Of a stretch of 39,240 bases of DNA, positions 7,413 to 15,298 are shown in pieces (the first letter of the stretch is position 1; every line of letters begins with the position of its first letter). Origin of the DNA: a virus; IMG/VR virus record IMGVR_UViG_3300009093_000081, positions 1 through 39,240 of that record; one strand, written 5' to 3'. The notes below the pieces were generated by a model. That model saw only the letters and a program-made list of their open reading frames with translations. It had not been told where the DNA came from and ran no database searches. The position numbers and the translations under genes were made by a program.

Positions 7413-8218
7413 AAAAACTTTTGATTACAGGTGCATATGGTCTAGTTGGAACTGAGATATGCGCTCAGTTGGCAAGAAACCACCCAGATATAGATGTAAC
7501 TAAAGTTAAGTGTGAAGAAGGGGGAATGGGTACTTACGATTACATAATCCATGCAGCAGGGTATGGTCAGCCGCAAATGTTTTCAAAAGATAAGGTTATG
7601 ACTATAGAAATTAACACTACCTTAACATCAGTTCTTTTAGACAAACTTAACCCTGATGGTAAGTTTCTTTTCATTTCTTCTTCCGAAGTATATGAAGATA
7701 CTATGCCAGAGCACCCACGGGCATGTTATATCGAAGGAAAGAGGTGTGGTGAGGCCATATGCCACGCCTACGAAGAACAGGGATATGATGTAAAGATTGC
7801 CCGACTTGCTCTCGCGTATGGCCCAGGATACAAGAAAGGCGACACCCGTGTTATTAATCAGTTTATTCAACAAGGGGTGAATGGGGACATCATACTAAGA
7901 GATGACGGTCATGCCAAAAGGACATATATCTATGTCGGAGATGCCGTTACGATGCTATTGAATATCTTATTTAAGGGGACACAAGTTCTATACAATGTAG
8001 GAGGAGATTCAGAGACTACGATTAAAGATTTGGCTATGGCCATTGCGCGCAAGGTTGGTAGAGGTATAGTAGTTGGAAAAGTGAATAAGCCTATAATTGG
8101 CGCACCAGAAAATGTAAAACTAGATATAACCCGCTATGAGAATGAGTTTGGAAAGATGAACTTTGTGTCGTTATCAGAAGGTCTAGATAAAACAATAGAA
8201 TGGGCAAAATCCTTATAA
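7409..8218 (+). CDS. NAD(P)-dependent epimerase/dehydratase or 4-keto-sugar reductase
   Basis: A 269-aa extended short-chain dehydrogenase with an intact T-G8-A-Y-G11-L-V-G14 nucleotide motif, catalytic S-S-S-E-V-Y-E-D (90-97) and Y107-x-x-x-K111. The C-terminal part (Y-N-V-G-G-D-S-E-T-T-I-K-D-L) is typical of sugar-nucleotide epimerases. The best start is GTG at 7409, overlapping the previous stop (GTGA). It could act as a reductase on the keto sugar made by one of the two dehydratases (for example Rmd-like after Gmd), as an epimerase, or as a decarboxylase; sequence alone does not decide. Confidence 0.75.
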   Translation: MKKLLITGAYGLVGTEICAQLARNHPDIDVTKVKCEEGGMGTYDYIIHAAGYGQPQMFSKDKVMTIEINTTLTSVLLDKLNPDGKFLFISSSEVYEDTMPEHPRACYIEGKRCGEAICHAYEEQGYDVKIARLALAYGPGYKKGDTRVINQFIQQGVNGDIILRDDGHAKRTYIYVGDAVTMLLNILFKGTQVLYNVGGDSETTIKDLAMAIARKVGRGIVVGKVNKPIIGAPENVKLDITRYENEFGKMNFVSLSEGLDKTIEWAKSL

Positions 8219-9159
8219 CAGGCCTCACAGGCCAAGATGGTTCTTACATGGCCGAGATTTGTCTCGCTAAAGGGCATGAGGTGCACGGGACTATGCGCCG
8301 TTCATCCTCCCCAAACTCCCAGCGTATCTCGGAGATTATAAAGAGCGTTCATACCCATCTAATGGATTTGTCCGATGCGACCTCGATTACGAGAGTTATA
8401 TCGGAAGTTAAGCCAGACATTATATTTAATCTCGCCGCCCAGTCTGATGTTCGTGCTTCGTATGATATACCCGTGTATACGGAAGATGTGACTGGACTTG
8501 GATTTGGAAGGATAATAGAGGCGGTTAGAATGTTCTGTCCTAAGGCAAAAGTCTATCAGGCTGGCTCATCTGAGATGTTTGGTAAAGTCCAACAGATACC
8601 TCAATCTGAAAATACCCCGTTCTGGCCTCGCTCACCTTATGGGTGCTCTAAGGTCTTTGCCTTTAGCCTGGGTCGGGCTTATAGGGAAGGGTACGGATTA
8701 TCAATCTATAACGGTATATTATTCAACCATGAATCACCACGTAGGGGAGAACTCTTTGTCACGAAGAAAGTCGTCAAAGCCGCAGTCGAAATTAAGAAAG
8801 GTAAAAGGACGAAGCTCACATTGGGGAATCTTGAAAGCAAAAGGGACTGGGGCTACTCGAAAGACTACATGCAAGCGGTATACGATTTCGTCACGACTCA
8901 AGACCCACAGGATTTTGTTATCGCCACAGGGGAAACTCATAGTGTTGAGGAGTTCGTCAAGGAGACCTTCGATTACATCGGTCTCGGTGACTGGAAACAG
9001 TATGTTGAGTTTGACAAGAACCTCACCCGTCCTGCCGAAGTCGATATCCTTTTGGGGGACGCTTCTAAAGTCCGTTCGCTCACTGGCTGGAAGCCTTCGG
9101 TCACTTTTAAAGGGCTAGTCAAGTTAATGGTAGATGATGAAATACAGAACTTTAAGTAA
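8200..9159 (+). CDS. gmd: GDP-mannose 4,6-dehydratase
   Basis: A 319-aa protein clearly of the Gmd family: I-T-G-L-T-G-Q-D-G-S-Y (6-16), the R-R-S-S-S region that contacts the cofactor, G-S-S-E-M-F-G (122-128), Y147-G-C-S-K151, N-H-E-S-P-R-R-G-E-L-F-V-T (176-188) and W-G-Y-S-K-D-Y. It converts GDP-mannose to GDP-4-keto-6-deoxymannose, the branch point to GDP-fucose, GDP-rhamnose, GDP-perosamine or colitose. No recognisable GDP-fucose synthase follows, so a 4-amino sugar made by the aminotransferase or a reduced sugar made by the gene at 7409 are likelier outcomes. Slightly shorter than the usual 340-370 aa. Overlaps both neighbours. Confidence 0.9.
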   Translation: MGKILITGLTGQDGSYMAEICLAKGHEVHGTMRRSSSPNSQRISEIIKSVHTHLMDLSDATSITRVISEVKPDIIFNLAAQSDVRASYDIPVYTEDVTGLGFGRIIEAVRMFCPKAKVYQAGSSEMFGKVQQIPQSENTPFWPRSPYGCSKVFAFSLGRAYREGYGLSIYNGILFNHESPRRGELFVTKKVVKAAVEIKKGKRTKLTLGNLESKRDWGYSKDYMQAVYDFVTTQDPQDFVIATGETHSVEEFVKETFDYIGLGDWKQYVEFDKNLTRPAEVDILLGDASKVRSLTGWKPSVTFKGLVKLMVDDEIQNFK

Positions 9160-9949
9160 AAAGGAAAATGATACTGCGCTCATACGAATAGTCGATGAGC
9201 TTCTTAAGCCACTACCCACTGCAGGAAAGAAGCGTAAAGAAGACTGGGAGAAAGGTTGGGGGCAGAATCTAAAAGAGGGTGACATAATACCTCGGTACTT
9301 TGGAAAGTATAAGATAAACCGACTTAATGGAAAATTAGTCTATGCACTATCGAAGAATTACGAAAGGGAAGCATTGTATTCAATCCTAGACCCTTTATTC
9401 AAGAAGTATTCTAAAGGTTGTAGATACATACATGAGTTCGGGTGTGGTACGGGGCATAATCTTAAAAGAGCCGCAGAGATGACTAATTGCTGGCCGATTG
9501 GTTCTGATTGGGCTGAATCATCTCAGAAGATAGTGAGGAAGATGGGATTCAGTGCGACCAATTTTGACTTCTTTAATCCGAACATGGGAGTTGAGTTCTA
9601 TCCCGACACCTGTGTATATACCGTTGCCGCACTTGAACAGGTCGGGACTAAGTATAAGAAGTTCGTACAGTATCTCTTGAATGAAAAATACTATGATGGG
9701 CCTAAAAATAGGAATAAACCTATAGTAATTTTCCATGTCGAGCCTATAGAGGAGCTTCTTGACCCGACAAATCTACTAGATTACCTCTCTTTAAAGTATA
9801 TGAAGAAGAGAAAGTATCTATCTGGCTACCTGACTTATTTGCGAAAGCTTGAAAAACAGGGTAAGATACAGATACTTGAAGCACGACGCTCTGGCATTGG
9901 TTCGATGTTCATAGATGGGTACTCAATAATCGCATGGAAACCACTCTAA
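9134..9949 (+). CDS. SAM-dependent methyltransferase
   Basis: A 271-aa protein with Rossmann motif I as I-H-E-F-G-C-G-T-G-H-N-L (about 99-110), an acidic residue after the second strand (I-G-S-D-W-A-E), and a Y-T-V-A-A-L-E-Q strand-4 motif. The N-terminal ~95 residues are an extra helical, basic domain. The final strand (S-I-I-A-W-K-P) is usual for sugar or small-molecule methyltransferases. In this operon it probably methylates a sugar. It overlaps gmd by 26 bases and the next gene by 16. Confidence 0.75.
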   Translation: MMKYRTLSKKENDTALIRIVDELLKPLPTAGKKRKEDWEKGWGQNLKEGDIIPRYFGKYKINRLNGKLVYALSKNYEREALYSILDPLFKKYSKGCRYIHEFGCGTGHNLKRAAEMTNCWPIGSDWAESSQKIVRKMGFSATNFDFFNPNMGVEFYPDTCVYTVAALEQVGTKYKKFVQYLLNEKYYDGPKNRNKPIVIFHVEPIEELLDPTNLLDYLSLKYMKKRKYLSGYLTYLRKLEKQGKIQILEARRSGIGSMFIDGYSIIAWKPL

Positions 9950-10530
9950 AAAAGCTTAGAAATAGGATACTTGAAGTCGCCCTCCGTGATGGAATGGGAC
10001 ATATTCCGTCTGCCCTTTCAATACTCGGCATAGTCTGGGAACTATACGACAAAATAATGACTAAGGATGACCAGTTTATTCTTTCTAAAGGACATGGCTG
10101 TATGGCTTTATACGCCGTCCTAGAGGAGAAAGGTCTATTAGACTGGTCTACTAAGCTTTGGGGACATCCGAAGCGTGGCGGGGCTATTTTGGCCTCTACA
10201 GGTTCATTGGGACACGGGTTGCCAATGGCAGTAGGGCTAGCTTTGGCCAAAAAGATAAAAGGTGAGGTCGGAAAGGTCTATTGTCTCATAGGAGACGGTG
10301 AGTGCAATGAGGGTACGACATGGGAGAGTTATAATTTAATGAAGTATCTTAGATTAGATAACCTTAAAGTCATTGTTGATGACAATGGCACTTCCTTGTT
10401 TGACCAAATTAAGTTTCCAGAGTTTGAATATCGTAAGACGATAAAGGGAGATGGCGTCCCGTATCTACAAGGTCGAGAGTGGCACAATAAGAAAATAACA
10501 AAAGAAGACTATGAGAAATGCCTTTCCTAA
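9934..10530 (+). CDS. Transketolase-like enzyme, N-terminal (diphosphate-binding) subunit
   Basis: A 198-aa protein with S-K-G-H-G (51-55), a G-S-L-G-H-G-L loop (90-96) and the thiamine diphosphate motif G120-D-G-E-C-N-E-G followed about 25 residues later by V-D-D-N151-G. These are the hallmarks of the PP domain of transketolase. The subunit is shorter than usual split forms (about 270 aa). It overlaps the gene for the partner domain by 20 bases. In nucleotide-sugar clusters such two-part enzymes can transfer a two-carbon unit to make branched sugars; here that role is inferred from the company it keeps. Confidence 0.85.
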   Translation: METTLKKLRNRILEVALRDGMGHIPSALSILGIVWELYDKIMTKDDQFILSKGHGCMALYAVLEEKGLLDWSTKLWGHPKRGGAILASTGSLGHGLPMAVGLALAKKIKGEVGKVYCLIGDGECNEGTTWESYNLMKYLRLDNLKVIVDDNGTSLFDQIKFPEFEYRKTIKGDGVPYLQGREWHNKKITKEDYEKCLS

Positions 10531-10972
10531 AATAGTCATGGATATAATGGACAAGGACGAACGAGTAGTCGTCCTACTCGGTGATATTGGTGTCCATGCC
10601 TTTAGAGATGTGTTCGCCAAGTACCCTACTCGTTGCTATAACACGGGGATTTGTGAGCAATCTATGGTCGGTGTTGCCGCAGGCTTAGCTATGGCGGGAT
10701 TTATTCCGATTGTCCACACCATTTCTCCTTTCCTAGTAGCCCGTGCCTATGAGCAGATACGAGATGACTTTGGATTCCAAGAATTAAATGGGACTTTTGT
10801 CGGGGTAGATGTATCGGGTAATAATTATGGCCCGACCCATGAGTGTCCTGAAGACTTAAGTCTAATGTCTTACGTTAAAGGAATGACTGTATATGCTCCT
10901 GAAAATGCTGAACAGTTCACCGAACTTCTTGAATCTCAGTATGGAAAACTTAATTACTTTAGAATCAAATGA
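10511..10972 (+). CDS. Transketolase-like enzyme, pyrimidine-binding subunit, short form
   Basis: A 153-aa protein matching the central domain of transketolase: G-D-I-G-V-H (24-29), N-T-G-I-C-E49-Q-S-M-V-G-V-A-A-G-L-A with the glutamate that activates thiamine diphosphate, and Y-G-P-T-H-E-C-P-E-D-L-S-L-M. It ends right after this domain, so the usual third (C-terminal) transketolase domain is missing and no other gene nearby supplies it. The pair with the previous gene therefore looks minimal but has the catalytic residues. Overlaps the next start by four bases. Confidence 0.85.
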   Translation: MRNAFPKIVMDIMDKDERVVVLLGDIGVHAFRDVFAKYPTRCYNTGICEQSMVGVAAGLAMAGFIPIVHTISPFLVARAYEQIRDDFGFQELNGTFVGVDVSGNNYGPTHECPEDLSLMSYVKGMTVYAPENAEQFTELLESQYGKLNYFRIK

Positions 10973-11640
10973 ATGAACTCGAAAAGATAAAGGAATTGGC
11001 AGAGATTCCAATGACAGACGATAAGACTACTAAAAGAGTGGAGATTATCATGCTAAAGTTTAAGGAGAATTGGGAAGTCATCGGTGAAGCCATACGCCGA
11101 ATCATCGCAAATACAAATTATCCCTATAAACTTACTATATTCGATAATAGATTAAATACGGCCAACACATCTAGGGCATGGAATAAGTTAGTTAGTGAAT
11201 CCACTTGCGATTATGTCCTTATTATTGATTCTGACGCCTATATTCCAGAGGGGATTGGGCCGTGCTGGTTGGGAAGAATGATGGAAAGCATAGATGAGAC
11301 TGGACTAGTTATTCCTGTATCAAATCTAAGTGGAGGCCAAAGCCAAAAGGTTGGTGGTCCTAAGATATACCCTAGTACGACAAGAAACCGAGGTATATGG
11401 AGCGGATACTGCTTTCTCTTTAAAAAGAGCCTGTATGAGCAATTAGGGCCATTTGATGAGAGATTCTACCTTTACGGGCAGGATTCAGAGTGGGCGCATA
11501 GGTCAAAGAAGACTGGTGGGGCAGTCATGCGGGAAGATGTGTGGGTAAAGCATATCGGAGGTTACTCAATGGAGAAGAATGAGAACAAAGATTTTGATAA
11601 GATGTACGCACGTAAACTATTTCAATACCTATGCGCTTAA
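10969..11640 (+). CDS. Glycosyltransferase family 2
   Basis: A 223-aa GT-A enzyme: V-E-I-I-M-L strand, F-D-N-R-L-N-T-A-N-T-S-R-A-W-N near residues 58-72, Y-V-L-I-I-D-S-D-A-Y (82-91) with D87-x-D89 as the metal site, G-Y-C-F-L-F-K-K-S-L-Y and G-P-F-D-E-R-F-Y-L-Y-G-Q-D-S-E-W, where the last Asp-Ser-Glu contains the expected catalytic acid position. It closely follows the classic GT2 layout. Coupled to the transketolase gene by ATGA. Donor unknown. Confidence 0.85.
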   Translation: MNELEKIKELAEIPMTDDKTTKRVEIIMLKFKENWEVIGEAIRRIIANTNYPYKLTIFDNRLNTANTSRAWNKLVSESTCDYVLIIDSDAYIPEGIGPCWLGRMMESIDETGLVIPVSNLSGGQSQKVGGPKIYPSTTRNRGIWSGYCFLFKKSLYEQLGPFDERFYLYGQDSEWAHRSKKTGGAVMREDVWVKHIGGYSMEKNENKDFDKMYARKLFQYLCA

Positions 11641-12071
11641 ATATCGGCTGCGGCCATGATAAAAGAGAAGGATTCGTAGGACTAGACATATCACCTGATG
11701 TTGGAGCAGATATTGTGTGCGATATAGAACAAGGTATACCACTTAAAGACAATGAGTGTGAGGAAGTAATCTGCCTCGATGTTTTAGAACAGATGAGTAG
11801 CGCAAAGGCATTTGTATTCGTTATGAACGAGCTGTGGCGCATAACTAAGTTGGGGGGCTCGGTTCATGTCCGTGTCCCTAATGCAAAAGACATTTGTGCT
11901 TTCCAAGACCCTATGGATTCTCGTCATTTCACCGAGGAGACATTTACTTATATGGGATTCAAGCACCAAAGATACGAACGGTACGGAAAACATTACGGGT
12001 TCAAACCGTGGGTAGTCGGGATAGTGGAGAATGGGGCGCAGATTCGATTAATATTAAATCCAGTAAAATGA
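11631..12071 (+). CDS. Small SAM-dependent methyltransferase
   Basis: A 146-aa protein starting L-N-I-G-C-G-H, the usual motif I of methyltransferase family 11-like enzymes found next to glycosyltransferases, followed by G-L-D-I-S-P-D (D19 as the ribose-binding acidic residue), C-L-D-V-L-E-Q after strand 4 and L-G-G-S-V-H-V-R-V-P. It is shorter than most such enzymes. It overlaps its upstream neighbour by ten bases and is followed by an ATGA overlap. Confidence 0.8.
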   Translation: MRLNIGCGHDKREGFVGLDISPDVGADIVCDIEQGIPLKDNECEEVICLDVLEQMSSAKAFVFVMNELWRITKLGGSVHVRVPNAKDICAFQDPMDSRHFTEETFTYMGFKHQRYERYGKHYGFKPWVVGIVENGAQIRLILNPVK

Positions 12072-12988
12072 ATCCTAAACGAGTAGCATTGATACTTGCA
12101 GACTGGCCTTCGTATGAGCTTTTCTGTCCCAACTTTCGAGGTATGCAGGACGGTCTAAAAGAAATGGGGATAGAATACAAGCTTATCTCTTGCCGTCCCG
12201 AATTAAACGTACAGGCAGTAATAGACTATCAGCCTGATTTGGTCGTGTACGGACTACTAGATATGGTTAAGAATAAGATTTGGAGAAACAAGATTCGTGA
12301 AGGACTTCCTAACGCGAAGATAGTTATGTGGTACGGCGACCTGCGAGATGATTTCACGGGACAAATCGGTGCAGATATGTCTGAGATTGACATGATGTTC
12401 GTGTCGAATAACGCCCAGAATGAATACTATGAGAAGAAGTGGAAAGTTAAGAAGTGCCATTTTCTTCCGTTGGGTTGTTCGAGGTACAAACCAAAGTATA
12501 GGGAGGATTTAGACTTTCCTTTTGTATTCGTGGGGGCGAAGATTACAGGTTCATGGTTCGTCAATCGTGCCAAAGAGATAATAGACCTAGAGAAAGTAGG
12601 TTTAAAGGTCATAAATGCCCCTGCGGATAGAGCCAGTAACCTTAGGGCACAGATTATGGAGCAGATACCAGAGCTTTACCGCTCCTCTAAGGTTGTTCTA
12701 GACATATCCCACTTTACCGACATAGACGGGTATACTTCTAACCGTTATTGGGTCATTCCTGCTTCCGGTGGCTTTGCTTTGACTAAAAGATGGCCTGGTT
12801 GCGAGGATTTCTACCCAGAGGGAACAAGGGTTTACTTTGATACCGTTCAAGAGGCTATAGAGAAGTTCAAGTATTACATGGAACACGAAGATGAAAGAGA
12901 AAAGATACGAAAAGCTGGATATGAACAGGCCAAGAGACATACTTACCCTAATCGCTGGAGAGTGATGTTTGACTATCTGTACGGATAA
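12068..12988 (+). CDS. CgeB-like glycosyltransferase (GT-B fold)
   Basis: A 306-aa protein starting at ATG 12068 (the frame is open further upstream but only through the previous gene). Two Rossmann-like halves: N-terminal R-V-A-L-I-L-A-D-W and K-I-V-M-W-Y-G-D, and C-terminal P-F-V-F-V-G with S-K-V-V-L-D-I-S and R-Y-W-V-I-P-A-S-G-G-F, close to the nucleotide-sugar binding site of CgeB/group-1 transferases (which read S-x-R-x-x-E-x-x-A-x-G-x). The H-T-Y-x-N-R-W end is also typical. Last gene of the sugar island; its 3' end carries the promoter for the tail genes. Confidence 0.75.
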   Translation: MNPKRVALILADWPSYELFCPNFRGMQDGLKEMGIEYKLISCRPELNVQAVIDYQPDLVVYGLLDMVKNKIWRNKIREGLPNAKIVMWYGDLRDDFTGQIGADMSEIDMMFVSNNAQNEYYEKKWKVKKCHFLPLGCSRYKPKYREDLDFPFVFVGAKITGSWFVNRAKEIIDLEKVGLKVINAPADRASNLRAQIMEQIPELYRSSKVVLDISHFTDIDGYTSNRYWVIPASGGFALTKRWPGCEDFYPEGTRVYFDTVQEAIEKFKYYMEHEDEREKIRKAGYEQAKRHTYPNRWRVMFDYLYG

Positions 12989-12996
12989 GGTAAAAT
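12969..12996 (+). promoter_or_regulatory. Promoter for the tail-gene operon
   Basis: TTGACT (12969-12974), a 16-base spacer and TAAAAT (12991-12996) followed by ACAG. It lies over the end of the last sugar gene. The -10 and its ACAG continuation match the promoters at 24591, 35504 and 37542. Transcription would start near 13003. Confidence 0.7.
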
Positions 12997-13021
12997 ACAG
13001 TAGTCAGCAGGTAATAACCAT

Positions 13022-13045
13022 GACGGCCAGAGTGCCGTCTTTTTT
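13022..13045 (+). terminator. Terminator-like hairpin between promoter and first tail gene
   Basis: GACGGC / GCCGTC with a six-base loop and six T. It lies only about 20 bases after the predicted start of transcription and nine bases before the next ATG, so it may end transcripts from the sugar island, attenuate the new transcript, or both. The same arrangement is found before the portal gene. Confidence 0.75.
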
Positions 13046-13053
13046 ACATATAC

Positions 13054-13809
13054 ATGAGCCTTGTATTCAATGGAGACCCCAACAACCTAGATATATGCAC
13101 ACTCGCAGATAAGTTGGCGGGAGGCCAGAATGACAACAATTTCCCTCTCGCGGATAAGGCCATGTATGCGAATATGGGTATGCGTATCCTTTGGGGAGAT
13201 GCCTTTATAGCCTACGGGGGTTGGGTTTACGATGACTCTAACCGCACAGACCTTCCTGAAGCTACGGCAGACCTAGTATCAGGTCAGCAGTTCTACGGGC
13301 TTCCAATAACAGACATGTCTCACCTCATTGGAGTTGAGTTTAAAAATCAAGGTGGCACATGGATTACTCTCGTCCCAATCACAGTCGAAAAGATAAAACA
13401 GAATGGCTATGCGGAAAGCGAGTTCTACAAGACAAGCTCCACTCCTTTATTCTATCGCCCGACGGCCACAGGAATAAAACTTTATCCTCCTGCAAACTAT
13501 TCTCAGGCATCATCACTCCGTATCCATGTCAGCCGTGACATAACGACATTCACGCCGACTAGTACTAACACCTCTCCTGGATTTGACCCGTTATTCCACG
13601 AAGGAGTATCGCTTTACATGGCACTCCGTCACGCACAGGCAAAAGGACTTGGTGTAGCAGGTGGAACGCTCCGTGGGGGATATAAGACAGGACTTCTATC
13701 GGATTGGTTCGACTTCGAGGATAGATTTAAAAGACATTATGCAGAGAGATTTAAACAAATGTTCCCACCCCGACTTAGAGTGGTGGATTCGACTAGAGAT
13801 TTTATGTAA
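13054..13809 (+). CDS. Putative head-tail adaptor / tail protein
   Basis: A 251-aa protein, first gene of the tail group. Layout resembles phage adaptor (P22 gp4 / T7 gp11-like) proteins: an N-terminal helical part with L-A-D-K-A-M-Y-A-N-M-G, a beta-rich centre (Y-G-L-P-I-T-D-M, F-Y-R-P-T-A-T-G-I-K-L-Y-P-P), and a C-terminal helix region F-H-E-G-V-S-L-Y-M-A-L-R-H-A-Q-A then F-E-D-R-F-K-R-H-Y. The 'strand - P-x-x-G-x-L-x-L-Y-P-x-P' part is common in these proteins. Assignment is by pattern and position. Confidence 0.6.
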   Translation: MSLVFNGDPNNLDICTLADKLAGGQNDNNFPLADKAMYANMGMRILWGDAFIAYGGWVYDDSNRTDLPEATADLVSGQQFYGLPITDMSHLIGVEFKNQGGTWITLVPITVEKIKQNGYAESEFYKTSSTPLFYRPTATGIKLYPPANYSQASSLRIHVSRDITTFTPTSTNTSPGFDPLFHEGVSLYMALRHAQAKGLGVAGGTLRGGYKTGLLSDWFDFEDRFKRHYAERFKQMFPPRLRVVDSTRDFM

Positions 13810-13819
13810 TTAAAATAAC

Positions 13820-14230
13820 ATGGCATCAACATTCAACAAATTCGATTATTTCGTAGAGGATATAACAAAGAAGATTCATAATCTTGGTTCAGACCAGCTT
13901 ACCGTCGCTCTTACTGATACTCTTCCAGTTAGGACGAACCATGTCCTCGCTGATATAACTCAGATAAGCTACACGAACTTGGGTTCGAGAAACATTACTA
14001 CTATCTCGGATAGCCAGACATCAGGGACACTTAACTTAAAATTGACTAGCTTTACAATCGCCGCTACAGGCACGGTTGCTCAGTTTAGGTATGTGGTTAT
14101 CTACAACAGTACGGCAGCTAGCGGTAATCTTATTGGGTGGTTTGATTATGGGTCTGAAGTAAATCTAACTAATACCCAGAGCCTCTCAATCACCTTCGAC
14201 GGAACAAACGGACTTCTAAGCATCGCATAA
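13820..14230 (+). CDS. Beta-rich virion protein
   Basis: A 136-aa protein: a short helical start (F-N-K-F-D-Y-F-V-E-D-I-T-K-K-I-H-N-L) followed by beta strands with Y-V-V-I-Y-N-S-T-A-A, L-I-G-W-F-D-Y-G-S and I-T-F-D-G-T-N-G-L-L-S-I-A. I recognise this end (V-I-Y-N-x-T ... L-I-G-x-x-D-Y-G ... F-D-G-T-x-G-x-L-x-I-A) as a common small structural protein of podovirus-like phages, exact role unknown. It probably lies on the tail or capsid surface. Confidence 0.65.
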   Translation: MASTFNKFDYFVEDITKKIHNLGSDQLTVALTDTLPVRTNHVLADITQISYTNLGSRNITTISDSQTSGTLNLKLTSFTIAATGTVAQFRYVVIYNSTAASGNLIGWFDYGSEVNLTNTQSLSITFDGTNGLLSIA

Positions 14231-14231
14231 T

Positions 14232-15020
14232 ATGGCTATTGCTCTTGATGCTGCAACTAGGTCAAACGTGGGAAGCGGCACAACGCTTTCATTCTCTAAG
14301 ACCTGCACAGGGAGCAATTTGATATTGTTCTTTAACATTGTTATTGGTTCAACATCAGACCTAGTGACTGCCGTAACCTACAATGGTGTTTCAGCTTTTG
14401 GAAATCTAGTCCAAAAACAGAATGTTTCAGGGTTTACCTATCTATTTTATCTAATAGCTCCAGCGACAGGTTCTAATACGGTTGTGGTTACAACAAGCGG
14501 TTCTACGGCAATTACTTGCACAGCTATCTCATATACGGGGGTAGACCAGACTACGGCGATAGGCGAGAGTATTCTTGTTCCCGCCACAGTCCAGAATCCA
14601 ACAACCACCCTGACTGTAACTCATGCCAATAGCTGGATGATAACAGTGGCCGCATCTACTTCGGGAGTATTGACGGCAGGAACAGGTGCGACAATCCGAG
14701 ACACTTCCACAAGCGAAAATACATTCGATAGTAACGGGGCTTTGGCTATTGGTAATCAGTCGATGACTATAAACAACTCAGGCGGAGTGACAGGAATAAT
14801 CATGGCGTCATTCTTTCCTGTAGGTTCTCTATCCATCGCACTTTCAACAGGAGTCTTTGTACTAACTGGTCGTAATATAACCTTGGCAACATTTTGGAAT
14901 ATAACCATGTCAGTGGGAACTTTCATTTTAACGGGCGTGTCCACAACATTGTCTGCTGCCGCAAACTTGTGGACAAATACTGCAAAGAATATAACTTCAT
15001 GGACTAATTCTTCAAAGTAA
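14232..15020 (+). CDS. Beta-sandwich virion protein, fibre or decoration
   Basis: A 262-aa protein. The first ~195 residues form a Ser/Thr-rich beta domain with T-C-T-G-S-N-L-I-L-F-F, V-T-Y-N-G-V-S-A, Y-L-I-A-P-A-T-G-S-N-T-V-V-V and I-S-Y-T-G-V-D-Q-T-T-A-I-G, a pattern common in phage and bacterial surface proteins. The C-terminal ~65 residues hold two repeats of L-S-T-G-V-F-V-L-T-G / M-S-V-G-T-F-I-L-T-G and a short W-T-N-x-x-K-N/S motif seen twice. Likely on the virion surface. Stop overlaps the next ATG. Confidence 0.6.
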   Translation: MAIALDAATRSNVGSGTTLSFSKTCTGSNLILFFNIVIGSTSDLVTAVTYNGVSAFGNLVQKQNVSGFTYLFYLIAPATGSNTVVVTTSGSTAITCTAISYTGVDQTTAIGESILVPATVQNPTTTLTVTHANSWMITVAASTSGVLTAGTGATIRDTSTSENTFDSNGALAIGNQSMTINNSGGVTGIIMASFFPVGSLSIALSTGVFVLTGRNITLATFWNITMSVGTFILTGVSTTLSAAANLWTNTAKNITSWTNSSK

Positions 15021-15298
15021 TGGAAGACCTACAGAAACAAATCAACGAATTGAAAGCAATACTTGAGGCTTTGAACTCGGCTAATTCTATTCCCTTGAAG
15101 ATAGACCAAGCCCTAGTTGGCCGAGGATTTATAAAGACAATTAAACTCACTGGTATACTTAAAGCAAATGGAAACTCACCTCTGACAGCTATAACCCCTT
15201 TAAGTGGAACTAAGATTTATTATGTCGCAGATTCGAGTGGAGGCTCGACGACAAGGAAACTCACCTTTGTAAACGGTGTATTAACCGCAGAAATATGA
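15020..15298 (+). CDS. Small structural protein with N-terminal coiled coil
   Basis: A 92-aa protein beginning MEDLQKQINELKAILEALNS, a heptad-like coiled coil, followed by a beta part (I-K-L-T-G-I-L-K-A-N-G, K-I-Y-Y-V-A-D-S-S-G-G, R-K-L-T-F-V-N-G-V-L). The coiled-coil-plus-beta plan suits a trimeric tail-tip or fibre-attachment protein. It is coupled by overlaps on both sides (TAATGG and ATGA). No family recognised. Confidence 0.6.
   Translation: MEDLQKQINELKAILEALNSANSIPLKIDQALVGRGFIKTIKLTGILKANGNSPLTAITPLSGTKIYYVADSSGGSTTRKLTFVNGVLTAEI

Noticed and set aside
12068-12988. Start of the CgeB-like gene at 11894
   Set aside because: The upstream frame is open only because it runs out of frame through the methyltransferase gene; ATG 12068 has the usual ATGA coupling and starts a clean Rossmann strand.
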